Assembly: GCF_025152525.1 (NCBI RefSeq)
Contig: NZ_JALXXL010000001.1
Location: 248,001 to 312,000, forward strand
Direction of reading: 5' to 3'
From: Corynebacterium sp. p3-SID1056
Lineage (GTDB): Bacteria; Actinomycetota; Actinomycetes; Mycobacteriales; Mycobacteriaceae
DNA: 64,000 nucleotides
Of this stretch, positions 20,561-31,348 are shown one piece after another (position 1 is the first letter of the stretch; each line of letters begins with the position of its first letter). Under the pieces are notes generated by a model. The model saw only the letters and a list, made by a program, of their open reading frames with translations, made no database searches and was not told the DNA's origin. A program made the position numbers and the translations under genes.

Positions 20561-21811
20561 CTAGCGGAGGAAGTCCGGCACGTCGATATCGAAATCGTCA
20601 TCGCCGCCGTCGCGCTCGTCGCGGCGCTCCTCCTGGCGCCCAAAGTTCGAGCGCTCGGTGCTGGTGAACAGCCCGCCGCGCTGCGAATCGTAGCTGTGGC
20701 GCGGGGCGCGCTCCTCACGCGGCGCGACCTCTTCGCGGTGCGCGGGCTCGCGCTCCGGGGCGGGGGCTGCAGCCTGGGACGCGCGATCGTCGAAAAGCGA
20801 GGCGCGCGGGGCCTGCTCGACCTGCGCCTGCTCGGTTGCCTGCGCGGCGTCGGGGCGCACGTTGGCCGCCTCGTCGAAACCGGTGGCGATGATGGTCACG
20901 CGGACCTCGTCGCCCAGGTTGTCATCGATGATGGTGCCGAAGATGATGTTGGCGTCCTCGTCGGCCTTCTCCTGCACGATCGAGGCGGCGGTGTTGACCT
21001 CCATGATGCCCAGGTCGGAGCCACCGGCGACCGAAAGCAGCACGCCCTTCGCGCCCTCCATGGTGGCCTCGAGCAGCGGCGAATTTATCGCCTGCTCGGT
21101 CGCCGACATCACGCGGCCCTCGCCGCTGGCGGAACCCACGCCCATCAGCGCGGAGCCGGCATCGGCCATGACGGAGCGGACGTCGGCGAAGTCGACGTTG
21201 ATCACGCCCGGGATGGTAATCAGGTTGGTAATACCCTGCACACCGTTGTACAGCACCTCATCGGCGGCGCGGAAGGCGTCCATCATGGACAGCTCCGCGT
21301 CACCCAGCTGCAGCAGGCGGTCGTTCGGGATGACGATGACGGTGTCGCAGACCTGCTTGAGCTGCTCAATGCCCTCGAGCGCCTGGCGGGTACGGCGCTT
21401 GCCCTCGAAGGTGAACGGGCGGGTGACCACGCCAATGGTCAGCGCGCCCATCTTCTTCGCAATGCCCGCGACAACCGGGGCCGCGCCGGTGCCGGTGCCG
21501 CCGCCCTCGCCTGCGGTGACGAAGACCATGTCGGAGCCCTTGAGCGATTCCTCGATCTCCTGCTTGTGGTCCTCGGCGGAGGTGCGCCCCACCTCGGGGT
21601 TTGCGCCGGCACCGAGGCCGCGGGTGGCCTCGCGGCCGATATCGAGCTTGGTGTCTGCGTCGGTAAACAGCAGCGCCTGGGAGTCGGTGTTGATAGCGAC
21701 GAACTCGACGCCCTTCAACCCTTCTTCGATCATGCGGTTGACGGCGTTTACGCCACCGCCGCCGACACCGACGACGCGGATCATGGCGAGGTAGTTCGCG
21801 GGAGAGGTCAT
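20561..21811 (-). CDS. ftsZ: Cell division GTPase FtsZ
   Basis: Tubulin-like GTPase that forms the division ring; 416 aa. GTP-binding start [16 protein letters not shown], tubulin signature [15 protein letters not shown], and T7 loop [17 protein letters not shown] are present. A C-terminal variable linker of about 95 residues, rich in Ala, Glu and Arg, ends in [13 protein letters not shown], the conserved tail that binds SepF and FtsW. The ATG at 21811 gives the usual MTSPANYLA start. The 141-bp gap before it carries a possible TAAAGT -10 box, so ftsZ may have its own promoter as in relatives. Confidence 0.98.
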   Translation of the reverse strand: MTSPANYLAMIRVVGVGGGGVNAVNRMIEEGLKGVEFVAINTDSQALLFTDADTKLDIGREATRGLGAGANPEVGRTSAEDHKQEIEESLKGSDMVFVTAGEGGGTGTGAAPVVAGIAKKMGALTIGVVTRPFTFEGKRRTRQALEGIEQLKQVCDTVIVIPNDRLLQLGDAELSMMDAFRAADEVLYNGVQGITNLITIPGVINVDFADVRSVMADAGSALMGVGSASGEGRVMSATEQAINSPLLEATMEGAKGVLLSVAGGSDLGIMEVNTAASIVQEKADEDANIIFGTIIDDNLGDEVRVTIIATGFDEAANVRPDAAQATEQAQVEQAPRASLFDDRASQAAAPAPEREPAHREEVAPREERAPRHSYDSQRGGLFTSTERSNFGRQEERRDERDGGDDDFDIDVPDFLR

Positions 21812-21952
21812 GATGTGAGGTCTCGCCTTTCAGAGAGTCTTATGGATTAGTCAGTAACGCCATCCATCATGAACGACGCGTTGCAGATTTTTGTGTTCTC
21901 CCCCGGCGTGTCACTACCCTCAACCTCTACTTTAGAGTTTTGACCTGGGCTT

Positions 21953-22891
21953 TTAGCGGGAAGTGACCAACTCCGGGTTCGAAATATTAAACTCCGTCCC
22001 CTCCATCTGCAGCACCGACTCCAGCGCCAGCGCCTTGTTCGCGTTATCTTCCGCTGCACCCCACACCACGGTGCGCCCCTCGCGCAGCCGCAGCACATAC
22101 TCGTAGGGGCCGCGCGCATCCAGCGCCTCGACCTGCCCGCGGGCTTTCTCGCTTATCGACGCCGCGATCTCCACCGCAGCCCGCTTCCCCTCCTCATCCT
22201 CGATCCCGGGGCCAACGAGCTCCATTGCGCCCGGCGGCGGGTCCGCCACAAGGAAGTCCTTGCCTTCAGCGTCGATCAAGTGCGTGCCATCATCCAGCGC
22301 GACGAAAGCCACCGCGGTGTACTCCTCCACGTCCACCTGGATAGCGCTCGGCCAGTCGCGTTTGACCGTCGCCGACTTCACCCACGGGTTTCCGGCTACG
22401 CCCTCCGCCGCGGCCCGCACATCGACACGCCCAATCGGAGTCTCCGGGGCAATCCCGGTCAGCTCCTCAACCTCTTCCGGCGTCAGCGCGGCGTTGCCAT
22501 CCACGTTGACCCCGTGCACCGGCATCATCGGCGTAAACGGCATCGCCGCGCCAATGGCCGCCAGCACAAGCAGGGACGCGCCTACCGAGGCGACGGTGCG
22601 ACGCCGCGCGCGCTTGCGCTCCTCCGGGTCGGGCGCGGGCGCTTCTCGACGCTCCGCCGCCGGTTCCGGCTCAGGCTGGGGTTTTTCGGGCTCGGACGCA
22701 GGCTCGGGTTCTTCGGGCTCCGCGGGTTCTTCGGGTTCCGGCTCCGGCTCTGGCTCAGCGGGCTCTTCCTCGATGTCAGGCTCTGTGCCTTCGGTTTCCG
22801 GTGCGGTTTCCGGTGCGGTGTCCGGCTCGGGCTCCTGCTCAGGCGTGCCCTTCGGGGTCTCGTCGTCTGGCCTGCCGATAACGGTGGACAT
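21953..22891 (-). CDS. ftsQ: Cell division protein FtsQ
   Basis: Bitopic septation protein, 312 aa. The first ~90 residues are cytoplasmic and made of Glu/Pro runs (EPEPEPEEPAEPEEPEPAS and similar). One membrane helix (about 97-118) and an outside POTRA/FtsQ part follow, with PVHGVNVDGNAALTPEEVEELTGI. The acidic, proline-rich tail is much longer and more repetitive than in model FtsQ proteins. ATG immediately follows the murC stop. Confidence 0.93.
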   Translation of the reverse strand: MSTVIGRPDDETPKGTPEQEPEPDTAPETAPETEGTEPDIEEEPAEPEPEPEPEEPAEPEEPEPASEPEKPQPEPEPAAERREAPAPDPEERKRARRRTVASVGASLLVLAAIGAAMPFTPMMPVHGVNVDGNAALTPEEVEELTGIAPETPIGRVDVRAAAEGVAGNPWVKSATVKRDWPSAIQVDVEEYTAVAFVALDDGTHLIDAEGKDFLVADPPPGAMELVGPGIEDEEGKRAAVEIAASISEKARGQVEALDARGPYEYVLRLREGRTVVWGAAEDNANKALALESVLQMEGTEFNISNPELVTSR

Positions 22892-24364
22892 TTACGCCTC
22901 CGTCTGCTCGCGCAGCTGCGCCAGGATCTCCGGAGCGAGCATCGTCACCGTGCCCGCGCCCATCGTGAGCACGAGGTCGCCCGGCTGCGTGACTGCGGCG
23001 ACCGTCCGCGGCGCGGCAGAGAAGTCCGGCTCCAGGCGGACGAGCGTGTCCTCGTCCATGCGGTCGGTGATGATGCGCGAGGTCACGCCCTCGACGGGGG
23101 TTTCGCGGGCGCCGTAGATATCGAGGATGACGCAGGCGTCGGCAAGCGAAAGGGCGCGGGCAAACTCCTCGGCGAAGGCCTCGGTGCGGGAGAACAGGTG
23201 CGGCTGGAAGCACACGACCACACGGGCTCCCTTGCCCTCAGAAACCACCTTGTCGCGGGCGGCGGTGAGCACGGCGCTCACCTCCGTTGGGTGGTGCGCA
23301 TAATCGTCGTAGACACGAACGCCCTCGTAGGGGCCCGATTCGACCTGGCCCGTGAACTCGAAACGGCGGCGCACACCCGTGAAATCACTCAGGCCCTCCC
23401 CCAGCTTTGCCGCGCTCGCGCCGACCAGCACGCCGGCGAGCATCGCGGCGGCAGAGTTAAGCACCATGTGGCGCCCCGGCACGGTCAGACGGTAGTGAGC
23501 CTTGTGCGGCGCAGCATCGGGCAGGTGCAGCTCGACGGTGGTGTTGACGTAGGAACCGTCAACCTCCTCGTTGGTGATGACGGCACCGGCCGGCACCACA
23601 GGGTGGCGCGCAGCTGCGGCGGCCGTGCCGTAGCCGAGCACGTTCACCCCGCGTGCGATGGCACGCTCGCCGCAGCGGGCAGCAAACTCATCGTCGAGGC
23701 AGACCACGAGGTGGCCGCCGGGCTGGATGCGGTCTGCGAAGTCATCGAAGACCTTGAAGTACGCCTCGTGGGTGCCGAAGAAGTCGAGGTGGTCCGGCTC
23801 GATGTTGGTAATCACGGCCACGTCTGGCTTGTAGCGAAGGAGCGAGGCGTCGGACTCGTCCGCCTCTGCCACGAAGATCTCGCCCGCGCCGTGGTGCGCG
23901 TTCGTGCCTGCGCGGTTGAGCTGGCCGCCGATGGCGAAAGACGGGTCCAGACCAGCGGCCTGCAAGGCGACGACGGCCATCGACGTCGTCGACGTCTTGC
24001 CGTGCGTGCCGGCGAGCAGTACCTGGGTGTAGCCCTCCATGAGCTCGCCAAGCAGGTCCGAGCGGCGAATGACCGGGATGCCCGCCTCGGCAGCTGCCAC
24101 AAGTTCCGGGTTATCCTTCGGGATCGCCGCGAAGCTGGTCACGACCACGGTGGGCAGCTGGCCAGAAAGCGTGAGGTTTTCCTTCGCGTGCCCGATGGCG
24201 ACCTTCGCGCCCTGCGTTTGCAGTGCGCGCACCGGCCGGGAGTCCTTGGCGTCGGAGCCAGTCACCACCGCGCCCCGGTCGAGCAGGATATGGGCGACGC
24301 CAGACATGCCGGCGCCGCCGATGCCGATGAGGTGCACGCGGGAAAGATCAATGGTCTGCGTCAT
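22892..24364 (-). CDS. murC: UDP-N-acetylmuramate-L-alanine ligase
   Basis: ATP-dependent ligase adding L-Ala to UDP-MurNAc; 490 aa. N-terminal Rossmann start [16 protein letters not shown]-binding [14 protein letters not shown], central [15 protein letters not shown] motif ([14 protein letters not shown]), and C-terminal [11 protein letters not shown]. The ATG at 24364 (MTQTIDLS) has GGAG eight bases upstream. Longer frames upstream overlap murG and are not needed. Confidence 0.97.
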   Translation of the reverse strand: MTQTIDLSRVHLIGIGGAGMSGVAHILLDRGAVVTGSDAKDSRPVRALQTQGAKVAIGHAKENLTLSGQLPTVVVTSFAAIPKDNPELVAAAEAGIPVIRRSDLLGELMEGYTQVLLAGTHGKTSTTSMAVVALQAAGLDPSFAIGGQLNRAGTNAHHGAGEIFVAEADESDASLLRYKPDVAVITNIEPDHLDFFGTHEAYFKVFDDFADRIQPGGHLVVCLDDEFAARCGERAIARGVNVLGYGTAAAAARHPVVPAGAVITNEEVDGSYVNTTVELHLPDAAPHKAHYRLTVPGRHMVLNSAAAMLAGVLVGASAAKLGEGLSDFTGVRRRFEFTGQVESGPYEGVRVYDDYAHHPTEVSAVLTAARDKVVSEGKGARVVVCFQPHLFSRTEAFAEEFARALSLADACVILDIYGARETPVEGVTSRIITDRMDEDTLVRLEPDFSAAPRTVAAVTQPGDLVLTMGAGTVTMLAPEILAQLREQTEA

Positions 24365-24404
24365 GGTTGTGCTCCTTTTAGCAACAAAGAATCGGGCGGG
24401 GTGG

Positions 24405-25499
24405 CTACTCGTGGTGGCTGCGGGCCGCAATGCCAACGACGCGGCGCGCGAGTTCCTCGGCGACGTTGCCCGCCCCCGAGGTGACCAGCGCGTCGCGCAT
24501 CTCGGCGTAGCGTGCCTCGTCGCCCAGAATGGCGGTGATTTCTGCGACGAGGGCGTCGGGGCTAAGCTGCGCGTCGTCGATACGCACCGCGGCGCCGGTC
24601 GCGACGAGGTGGGCGGAGTTGAGCCCCTGTTCGCCGTTGCCGTGCGGCAACGGCACGTAGATCGCAGGCAGGCCGGCCGATGAGTTCTCCGCCACCGTCA
24701 TCGCGCCCGAGCGGCACACCACGAGGTCAGCAACCGCGTAGGCGGCCTCCATGTCGTCGATGTATGGCACGGCGGTGTAGCCCGCATGCGTCGCCGGGGC
24801 GTCGTTCTTGTGCCCGTAGGCGTGCAGGACCTGGAAGCCCGCGGCGGTGATGCGCTCAACCGCGCCGCCAAGCGCCGAGTTAATGCTCACCGCGCCCTGC
24901 GAGCCGCCGGTGACCAGCACCGTCTTCTTCTCCGGGTCGAGGTTCCACATCTTGTACCCGCGCTCGGCCTTCGCCCCGTCCGGATCCACGCCCACACCAG
25001 GGCGCACCGGGATGCCGACGACATCGCCCGCCATCCCGGAGTTCGGCACCGCGTTGAGCCCGATACCGCCGAGGCGCACGCCGAGCTTGTTGGCCATGCC
25101 GGCCAGCGCGTTGGTCTCCAGCACGAAAAACGGCAGCCCGAGCCGCTTTGCAGCCAGGTAGGCGGGCGCGGCAACGTAGCCACCAGTGCCGAAGACCACG
25201 TCTGCGTCCGCCTGCTGCATCGCTGCCCGCGCCTGCGAGACCGCCCGGCGCAGCCGCGAGGGTACCTTGAGCAGCTGCAGCGGCTTCTTGCGCGGGATCG
25301 GAACCGGGTCGATCAGTGCGAGTTCGAAGCCGCGGGCCGGGACGATTGTGGTCTCGAGCCCACGCTCAGTGCCGAGCGCGACCACGTGCGCGCCGTAGGA
25401 ATCGCGCAGCACCTCCCCGACGGCCAGCGCCGGCTCGATGTGCCCGGCGGTGCCGCCGCCAGCCACCACGACCGACAGCTGCTCGTGTGCCTCACTCAT
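24405..25499 (-). CDS. murG: UDP-GlcNAc:lipid I N-acetylglucosaminyltransferase
   Basis: Makes lipid II from lipid I on the inner membrane face; 364 aa, GT28 family with two Rossmann halves. The N-terminal glycine loop [16 protein letters not shown] and the C-terminal nucleotide loop [12 protein letters not shown] are visible, as is [12 protein letters not shown] for UDP-GlcNAc binding. It lies 40 bp from murC and 21 bp from ftsW in the same operon. Confidence 0.97.
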   Translation of the reverse strand: MSEAHEQLSVVVAGGGTAGHIEPALAVGEVLRDSYGAHVVALGTERGLETTIVPARGFELALIDPVPIPRKKPLQLLKVPSRLRRAVSQARAAMQQADADVVFGTGGYVAAPAYLAAKRLGLPFFVLETNALAGMANKLGVRLGGIGLNAVPNSGMAGDVVGIPVRPGVGVDPDGAKAERGYKMWNLDPEKKTVLVTGGSQGAVSINSALGGAVERITAAGFQVLHAYGHKNDAPATHAGYTAVPYIDDMEAAYAVADLVVCRSGAMTVAENSSAGLPAIYVPLPHGNGEQGLNSAHLVATGAAVRIDDAQLSPDALVAEITAILGDEARYAEMRDALVTSGAGNVAEELARRVVGIAARSHHE

Positions 25500-25520
25500 G
25501 CGTTGTCCTTTTAAGCCTTT

Positions 25521-27116
25521 CTAGCCTGCGCGGCGGTTCCGCGGTTCATCGTAGCGCGGGCGCTGCCGCGACCGAGGAGCGTACGCTTGCCGACGCCCCG
25601 TTGCCCCATGCACGCCGCCACCCGTGCGGTCCGGGCGCGCAACTCGTGTGTGCCCCGGAGTACTCGCCGAACGCGTCTCCCGCGCTGTCACCGGCGTGCC
25701 GAAGCGGGCCTCGCGCTCGTCCTGGCGAACTACCCGGCGACCGCGCAGCACGCGCTGCTTCTGCGGAGCCCGTGCCGGCTGTGGCGCGGCCTTCGCAGTG
25801 CGTGCGCCCCCGGCCACGACCGGTTGCGGCTCCGCGATCCGGAAGACACGGTCGAAGCGCGGGCGTCCGTAGTTCTGCATTGCAGAGACCGCGTCCGGCT
25901 CGTGGCGTGCGATCGAGGCGAGCACGCCCATCGCGCCGAAGGTCACCACAGCGGAAGAGCCGCCCGCAGAAATCATCGGCAGCTGGATGCCGGTCACCGG
26001 CAGAAGGCCCACGACGTAGCTGATGTTGATCAGCGCCTGCACCACCACGGCGGCGGTCAGCGACGCCGCGATCATGCGCTGTTCCTGCGTCGCCGCGCGG
26101 CGGGCCGCGCGCAGGCCGAAGTAGCCCAGCGCGGCGAACAAGCCAATGACCAGGGCGCCGCCCCACAGGCCGAGCTCCTCGCCGATGATGGCGAAGATGA
26201 AGTCATTCTTCGCCTCTGGCAGGTAGAACCACTTGGCTCGCGACTGGCCGAGTCCGACGCCGAAGAGGCCGCCGTCGGCAAGCGATAAGAAGCCCTGGTG
26301 GGACTGGAAGGCGATGCCGCGGGTGTCCTCGAACTTGCCGAAGAGCGCGTCGAAGTAGACGTGGAAGCGGTCGGAGCGGAAGCCGCCGCTCAAGAAGGTG
26401 ATGAGCAAGACCAGCAGCGCGGCGCCGCCCAAAACGCCCACCATCAAGCGGTGCACCCCGCCGAAGAACATGATCAGACCCATGATCAGCACAAACGACA
26501 GGGCCATACCCATGTCCTTCTGCGCCACGATGAGGAAGAACCCGCCAACGCCGACCAAGTAGAAAAGGCCCGCGCCGTCAGTTGTCGGCCGCACTCCTTT
26601 TCGCGCGACCTCCTGGGCGCCCCAGATGGCATAGGTCAATCGCACCATCTCCGAGGGCTGCACGCGCAGTGGGCCTAAGGCAAGCCAGGACTGCGAGCCC
26701 ACCTCTTCCGCGCCCGTACCGAAGGGCAGGACCAACACGAGCAGGATAAAGGAAATCACCAGCATGATCGTGCTGATACTGCGCAGCCACCGCAGCGGCA
26801 TCTTCAGCGCCGCCAGAAAGGCCACCAGCCCCATGAGCACCATGAAGCCCTGGCGCGCGGCGGTTTTCCAGGGGGACGCCGCCTCGTAATAGGACACCGC
26901 CATCGATGAGGACAGCACCATGACCAGGCCGAGGCCCGCGAGCACGAAGATCACGCTGCGGATCATCGTGTAGTCGATGAGCGGGCGCGCGTCGAGGAAG
27001 CCCTCGATCCGCCGCGAGGCGGCCCCCAGCCGCGATTCCGGTCGCTGCGCGCGCTCGTTCCGCCGCGGCGGGCGGGCCGATCGTGCGGCAAAGTGTCGCT
27101 CGCGGGGGACCGTCAT
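25521..27116 (-). CDS. ftsW: Septal peptidoglycan polymerase FtsW
   Basis: SEDS-family glycosyltransferase working with FtsI; 531 aa with about ten membrane helices. SEDS motifs PLRVQPSEMVRLTYAI, FQSHQGFLSLADGGLFGVGLGQS and ISAGGSSAVVTFGAMGVL are visible. Basic, disordered N-terminal (about 45) and C-terminal (about 110) tails flank the core. The C-terminal tail is rich in Arg, Ala and Pro, as in other actinobacteria, and may contact FtsZ. ATG at 27116 (MTVPRERH) with AAAGGATGAGG upstream. Confidence 0.96.
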   Translation of the reverse strand: MTVPRERHFAARSARPPRRNERAQRPESRLGAASRRIEGFLDARPLIDYTMIRSVIFVLAGLGLVMVLSSSMAVSYYEAASPWKTAARQGFMVLMGLVAFLAALKMPLRWLRSISTIMLVISFILLVLVLPFGTGAEEVGSQSWLALGPLRVQPSEMVRLTYAIWGAQEVARKGVRPTTDGAGLFYLVGVGGFFLIVAQKDMGMALSFVLIMGLIMFFGGVHRLMVGVLGGAALLVLLITFLSGGFRSDRFHVYFDALFGKFEDTRGIAFQSHQGFLSLADGGLFGVGLGQSRAKWFYLPEAKNDFIFAIIGEELGLWGGALVIGLFAALGYFGLRAARRAATQEQRMIAASLTAAVVVQALINISYVVGLLPVTGIQLPMISAGGSSAVVTFGAMGVLASIARHEPDAVSAMQNYGRPRFDRVFRIAEPQPVVAGGARTAKAAPQPARAPQKQRVLRGRRVVRQDEREARFGTPVTARETRSASTPGHTRVARPDRTGGGVHGATGRRQAYAPRSRQRPRYDEPRNRRAG

Positions 27117-27216
27117 GGCCTCATCCTTTCGCCTGGGGCTCCAAAAAGTATCAAGTACCACTTGAGACTACACGGTGCACGGCGCTTCCCCGCGCGATAT
27201 GGCTCCGTGTCCCCTG

Positions 27217-28623
27217 TCAATTACGTGGGCACGCCCGCACGGCCGCCGCGCGAAAGGCCTCGCCGCGCGCCGCCATCCCCGGATACATGTCCAGGCTTGC
27301 AGCGGCGGGCGCGAGCAGCACGGTGTCCCCAGGCTGCGCCTGCGCCGCCGCAAAGTCCACGACCTGCTGCATCGCGAGCTCCGGGTCCGTCTCGTCGGTG
27401 ACGAAGACCGGCACCTGCGGCGCCAGCCGCGCAAAAGCGTCGTGCAGCAGCTGACGGTCCTGGCCGAGCAATGCGACCGCCCGCATCTGCGGGGCGTGCT
27501 CGCGCACCAGCTCGTCCACGCTCGCCCCCTTCAACTGGCCACCGGCGATCCACACCACAGCGCCGGTGCTGCCGGAGAGCGCGGAGTGCGCGGCGTGCGG
27601 GTTCGTGGCCTTCGAGTTATCGACCCAGTCCACGCCCCCCGCCGTGTGCACCACCGCGCCGCGGTGGTCGGCGACCCGGTAGGAGGCGAGCCCAGCCTGA
27701 ATCTGCGCAGGTGTCGCGCCCTGGGTCAGCGCTACAGCGGACGCGGCGAGCGCGTCCAGCACGCCAGCCGCACCTGGCGGCTGGATGCCGGTGGCGGAGG
27801 CGACGTCGACAAGCGTGCCGTGCCTGCGCGCGACGATTCGCCCGTTGTCCACCCCGACTTCGCCCTCGCCCGGCGCGCCGTTGGTAAAGCCGATGATGTC
27901 GTCGCGGCCGGTCTCCCGCGCCAGCACGCGAACCTCCGCGTCGTCGATGCCCGCCACCGCGTTGCGTGCGCGCAGCACTTTGCTTTTCGACGCCGCGTAG
28001 CCCGCAAAAGACCCATGCCAGTCAAGATGGTCATCAGCCAGGTTGAGCAACACGCCCGCGTCGGGCACCAGCTGGCTCGACCAATGCAGTTGGAAGCTCG
28101 ACAGCTCCGCGACGAGGACATCCACGCGCGGCTCGGCCACGAGCGCGTCGGCGACAGCCAACCCGATATTGCCGCAGGCCTGCGCCCGCTTGCCGGTTGC
28201 TGTGCCGACCTGCTCCATGATGGCTGCAAGCATGCCGGTAGTGGTGGTTTTGCCATTCGTGCCGGTGACCACCAGCCAGTCGCGCGGGTCACCGAAAACA
28301 CCGGCGCGGTCGAGGCGGAAGCACAGCTCCACATCGCCGATCACTTCGAGCCCGGCCTCCGCGGCCCGTACGAGCAGTGGGGTGTCCGGACGCCACCCCG
28401 GCGAGGTGACGACGGAGCCAAACTCACCCAAGCGCTCCGCGGCTTCCTCGGCCGTGAGTGTGGGCGAGCCGGTCGCCTCGTGCAGTGCCGTGCGGCCGGC
28501 GGCGTTGTCATCGGCGACGGCGTGCGCGACACCGAGATCAGTGAGCAATTTCGCCGCGCCGAGCCCGGACACGCCGGCACCGGTGATCAACACAGGGGCG
28601 GCAACTGGCAGCTGCGCGCCCAT
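27217..28623 (-). CDS. murD: UDP-N-acetylmuramoyl-L-alanine-D-glutamate ligase
   Basis: Adds D-Glu to UDP-MurNAc-L-Ala; 468 aa. N-terminal VLITGAGVSGLGAAKLL, ATP site VVTGTNGKTTTTGML, central LLNLADDHLDWHGSF, and late WVDNSKATNPHAA, all typical of MurD. The ATG at 28623 shares its A with the mraY TAA stop (TAATG), so the two are translationally coupled. A 100-bp gap follows before the ftsW start. Confidence 0.97.
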   Translation of the reverse strand: MGAQLPVAAPVLITGAGVSGLGAAKLLTDLGVAHAVADDNAAGRTALHEATGSPTLTAEEAAERLGEFGSVVTSPGWRPDTPLLVRAAEAGLEVIGDVELCFRLDRAGVFGDPRDWLVVTGTNGKTTTTGMLAAIMEQVGTATGKRAQACGNIGLAVADALVAEPRVDVLVAELSSFQLHWSSQLVPDAGVLLNLADDHLDWHGSFAGYAASKSKVLRARNAVAGIDDAEVRVLARETGRDDIIGFTNGAPGEGEVGVDNGRIVARRHGTLVDVASATGIQPPGAAGVLDALAASAVALTQGATPAQIQAGLASYRVADHRGAVVHTAGGVDWVDNSKATNPHAAHSALSGSTGAVVWIAGGQLKGASVDELVREHAPQMRAVALLGQDRQLLHDAFARLAPQVPVFVTDETDPELAMQQVVDFAAAQAQPGDTVLLAPAAASLDMYPGMAARGEAFRAAAVRACPRN

Positions 28624-29729
28624 TAGAGGCTCACCCCGTTTTGCGTGAGCCACTCGCCGTAGAACAGGGCGAGGCCGATCGCGACGGACATCGCGGCGAT
28701 GATCCAGAAGCGGATCACCACCGAGGTCTCGGCCCACCCGCCGTTTTCAAAGTGGTGGTGGAAGGGTGCCATGCGGAACACACGCTTGCCAGTGGCCTTG
28801 AATGAAGCCACCTGGATCACCACGGAGGCGGCCTCCATGACGAAGAGCGCACCGACGACGACCATGAGCAATTCCGTGCGCGAGGTCACCGACAGCCCGG
28901 CGACGAGGCCGCCGAGCGCGAGCGAGCCGGTATCGCCCATGAAGATCTTCGCGGGTGCGGCGTTCCACCACAGGAAGCCGATGCAGGCACCGAATCCGGC
29001 GGCCGCCAGGATGGCCAGATCAAGCGGGTCGCGCACCGAGTAGCACCCCGGCGTGGCCTCCAGGGCACACGAGTTGCGGAACTGCCAGAAGGTGATGGTG
29101 ACGTACGCCGACATCACCAGCGCCGTCGTCCCTGCCGCCAAGCCGTCCAGCCCGTCGGTGAGGTTAACCGCGTTCGACCAGGCCGCGAGCAGGATATAGA
29201 TGAACACGAGGAAGACGATGGTGCCGATGATGCCCCCGCCAACCGCGATATTGAGCGTATCCATGTCGCGCACGAAGCTCAGCGCCGTCGAGCCGGGGGT
29301 GAGCCCGTTGTCGTCCGGGAACTGCAGGACAAGGATGCCGAAGGCCAGCGCGATGGCGAGTTGGGAGACAAGCTTCGCGGTCTTGTTCAAGCCGAGGTTG
29401 CGCTTCATGAACAGCTTGATGCCGTCGTCGGCAAAGCCAACGAGCCCGAGCGCGAGCGTCAGGCCCAACACGATCAAGCCGGTGGCCGTGAACGCCTCGT
29501 GGCCGGTCACCAGCGCGATCACGGAGCTTGCAATGTAGCTGACCGTGATCGCCACCAAGATGGCAATACCGCCCATCGTCGGCGTGCCGCGCTTCCGCGC
29601 ATGGGACTGGGGGCCGTCCTCGCGAATCTCCTGGCCCATGGCCCTCCGGTGGAAGTACCGAATGAGCACGGGGGTGGTAAAGATTGCGACGAGGAAGCTG
29701 ATAATCCCTGCGCTGATGACTTGAATCAT
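28623..29729 (-). CDS. mraY: Phospho-MurNAc-pentapeptide transferase
   Basis: Makes lipid I by moving phospho-MurNAc-pentapeptide to undecaprenyl phosphate; 368 aa, ten membrane helices. Conserved blocks: [23 protein letters not shown] (Mg-binding Asp pair), [27 protein letters not shown], and the His-rich [16 protein letters not shown] at 29729 (MIQVISAG) with AGGAAG upstream gives the standard length. Confidence 0.97.
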   Translation of the reverse strand: MIQVISAGIISFLVAIFTTPVLIRYFHRRAMGQEIREDGPQSHARKRGTPTMGGIAILVAITVSYIASSVIALVTGHEAFTATGLIVLGLTLALGLVGFADDGIKLFMKRNLGLNKTAKLVSQLAIALAFGILVLQFPDDNGLTPGSTALSFVRDMDTLNIAVGGGIIGTIVFLVFIYILLAAWSNAVNLTDGLDGLAAGTTALVMSAYVTITFWQFRNSCALEATPGCYSVRDPLDLAILAAAGFGACIGFLWWNAAPAKIFMGDTGSLALGGLVAGLSVTSRTELLMVVVGALFVMEAASVVIQVASFKATGKRVFRMAPFHHHFENGGWAETSVVIRFWIIAAMSVAIGLALFYGEWLTQNGVSL

Positions 29730-29791
29730 GACAATGCTTCCTGGCTTCCTTGGCTTTCTTATTTCAACGTTATGAAAAGTATGTTGCGGGT

Positions 29792-31345
29792 CTAGGTATG
29801 AGGATAATTCGACGCATCGTCGCGCAGGCGATGCCCCGCCAACAGCGACTCCGCAACCGTCCACAGCTTGCCCGCGTTGGATGCCTTCACCAGGACGACA
29901 TCGCGGTCGACGCGCGTGTCCCACCCGGTCTCACCGTGGGGCGCCGACGCCAGCAGCTGGCGCACTGCATCGGTCGCTGCCGCAGCGTCAGCCACGTGCG
30001 TGGTGCGTATCCCCGCCGCGTGTGCGCCGTGCAGGAGCGCATCCATCGACGGGTTGTGTCCGACGGCAACGAGGTGGGAGACGCGGTAGCGCGCGAGTTC
30101 CTCGGCGAGCGCGGCGTGCGCCTGGGGGGCGTCTGCGCCAAGCTCGCCCATCTCGCCAAGCACGGCCACCGACCGCACGCCGGGGCGAGCTGCGGCGGTG
30201 TAGCCGAGCGCGGCGATGGCCGCACGCATGGATTCCGGGTTGGCGTTGTAGGCGTCGTTGATCACCGTCACCCCGTCTTCGCGGGTGTTGACGTCCATCC
30301 GGTTGACAGAGACCGAACGCGCAGCGCTGAGTGCCTCGGCCACCTCGGCCGGCGAGAGCCCCGCTTCGACGCCAACGGCCGCCGCAGCCAGCGCGTTGCC
30401 CACCTGATGCGCGCCAAAGACGCCGAGCGAGACCCGTTGCGGCTCGCCCTGCGGGCAGTGCATGGTAAACGTCGCGCGGGCCACCGCGTCCAAGGAGATG
30501 TCGGTGGCGTAGAAGTCGCCGCCACGCGGCTGGGTGGAAAAGGTAACCACCCGCGCCGTGGTGCGCGAAGCCATCGCCGCAACCAGGTCGTCGTCGGCGT
30601 TGAGTACCGCCACGCCGCCGTCGGCAGCCGCGGGCAGCGCCTCGACCAGCTCGCCCTTTGCCTGGGCAATGTTTTCGCGGGACCCGAACTCCCCCAGGTG
30701 GGCAGATCCGACATTGAGCACCACACCGATGCGCGGTGGGGCAATCTGGGCCAAGTGCGCGATATGGCCGATGCCGCGCGCCGACATCTCGGCGACTAAG
30801 AAATCGGTGGACTCGGTGCACCGCAGCACGGTGTACGGATGCCCGATTTCGTTGTTGAACGAGCCCGGCGGCGCGACCGTCTCCCCCGCACGCGAAAGCA
30901 GCGTGGCCATGAGGTCCTTTGTGGACGTCTTGCCTGCAGAGCCGGTCACCCCGGCGATGGTCAAACCGTGGCCGGCGGAAAGCTCGCGCGCCACGTGCGC
31001 GGCCAAAGCGCTCATCCCGGCGACCACGCCGGCGGTAGAACCGTCCGGGTCGCCCGCCGCGAGATCGGAGTTGTCGCCGGGCCGCCGGGGCGCTTTCGGC
31101 ACGATGATTGCGGGCACACCGACCTCACGTACCGTCAGCGCCGCGACCGCGCCGTCACGCACCGCGGCTTCTGCGAAGTCGTGGCCGTCAACGCGCGCGC
31201 CACGCAGGGCGACAAACAGCCCGCCCGGGGCGAGTTTGCGCGAATCGAACTCGACGTTGCCGGTCACCACGGCGTCCGGATCAGCCTCGGGGCTGAGTGT
31301 GCCGCCGGTGATGGAAGCGATTTGGGCCAGCGTCAGCGGAATCAT
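29792..31345 (-). CDS. murF: UDP-MurNAc-tripeptide-D-Ala-D-Ala ligase
   Basis: Adds D-Ala-D-Ala to the tripeptide precursor; 517 aa. [15 protein letters not shown] start, ATP site [17 protein letters not shown], central [14 protein letters not shown], and [16 protein letters not shown] late in the protein. It ends 62 bp before mraY and starts 3 bp after murE. The short gap 29730-29791 holds nothing I recognise. Confidence 0.97.
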   Translation of the reverse strand: MIPLTLAQIASITGGTLSPEADPDAVVTGNVEFDSRKLAPGGLFVALRGARVDGHDFAEAAVRDGAVAALTVREVGVPAIIVPKAPRRPGDNSDLAAGDPDGSTAGVVAGMSALAAHVARELSAGHGLTIAGVTGSAGKTSTKDLMATLLSRAGETVAPPGSFNNEIGHPYTVLRCTESTDFLVAEMSARGIGHIAHLAQIAPPRIGVVLNVGSAHLGEFGSRENIAQAKGELVEALPAAADGGVAVLNADDDLVAAMASRTTARVVTFSTQPRGGDFYATDISLDAVARATFTMHCPQGEPQRVSLGVFGAHQVGNALAAAAVGVEAGLSPAEVAEALSAARSVSVNRMDVNTREDGVTVINDAYNANPESMRAAIAALGYTAAARPGVRSVAVLGEMGELGADAPQAHAALAEELARYRVSHLVAVGHNPSMDALLHGAHAAGIRTTHVADAAAATDAVRQLLASAPHGETGWDTRVDRDVVLVKASNAGKLWTVAESLLAGHRLRDDASNYPHT

Positions 31346-31348
31346 GCC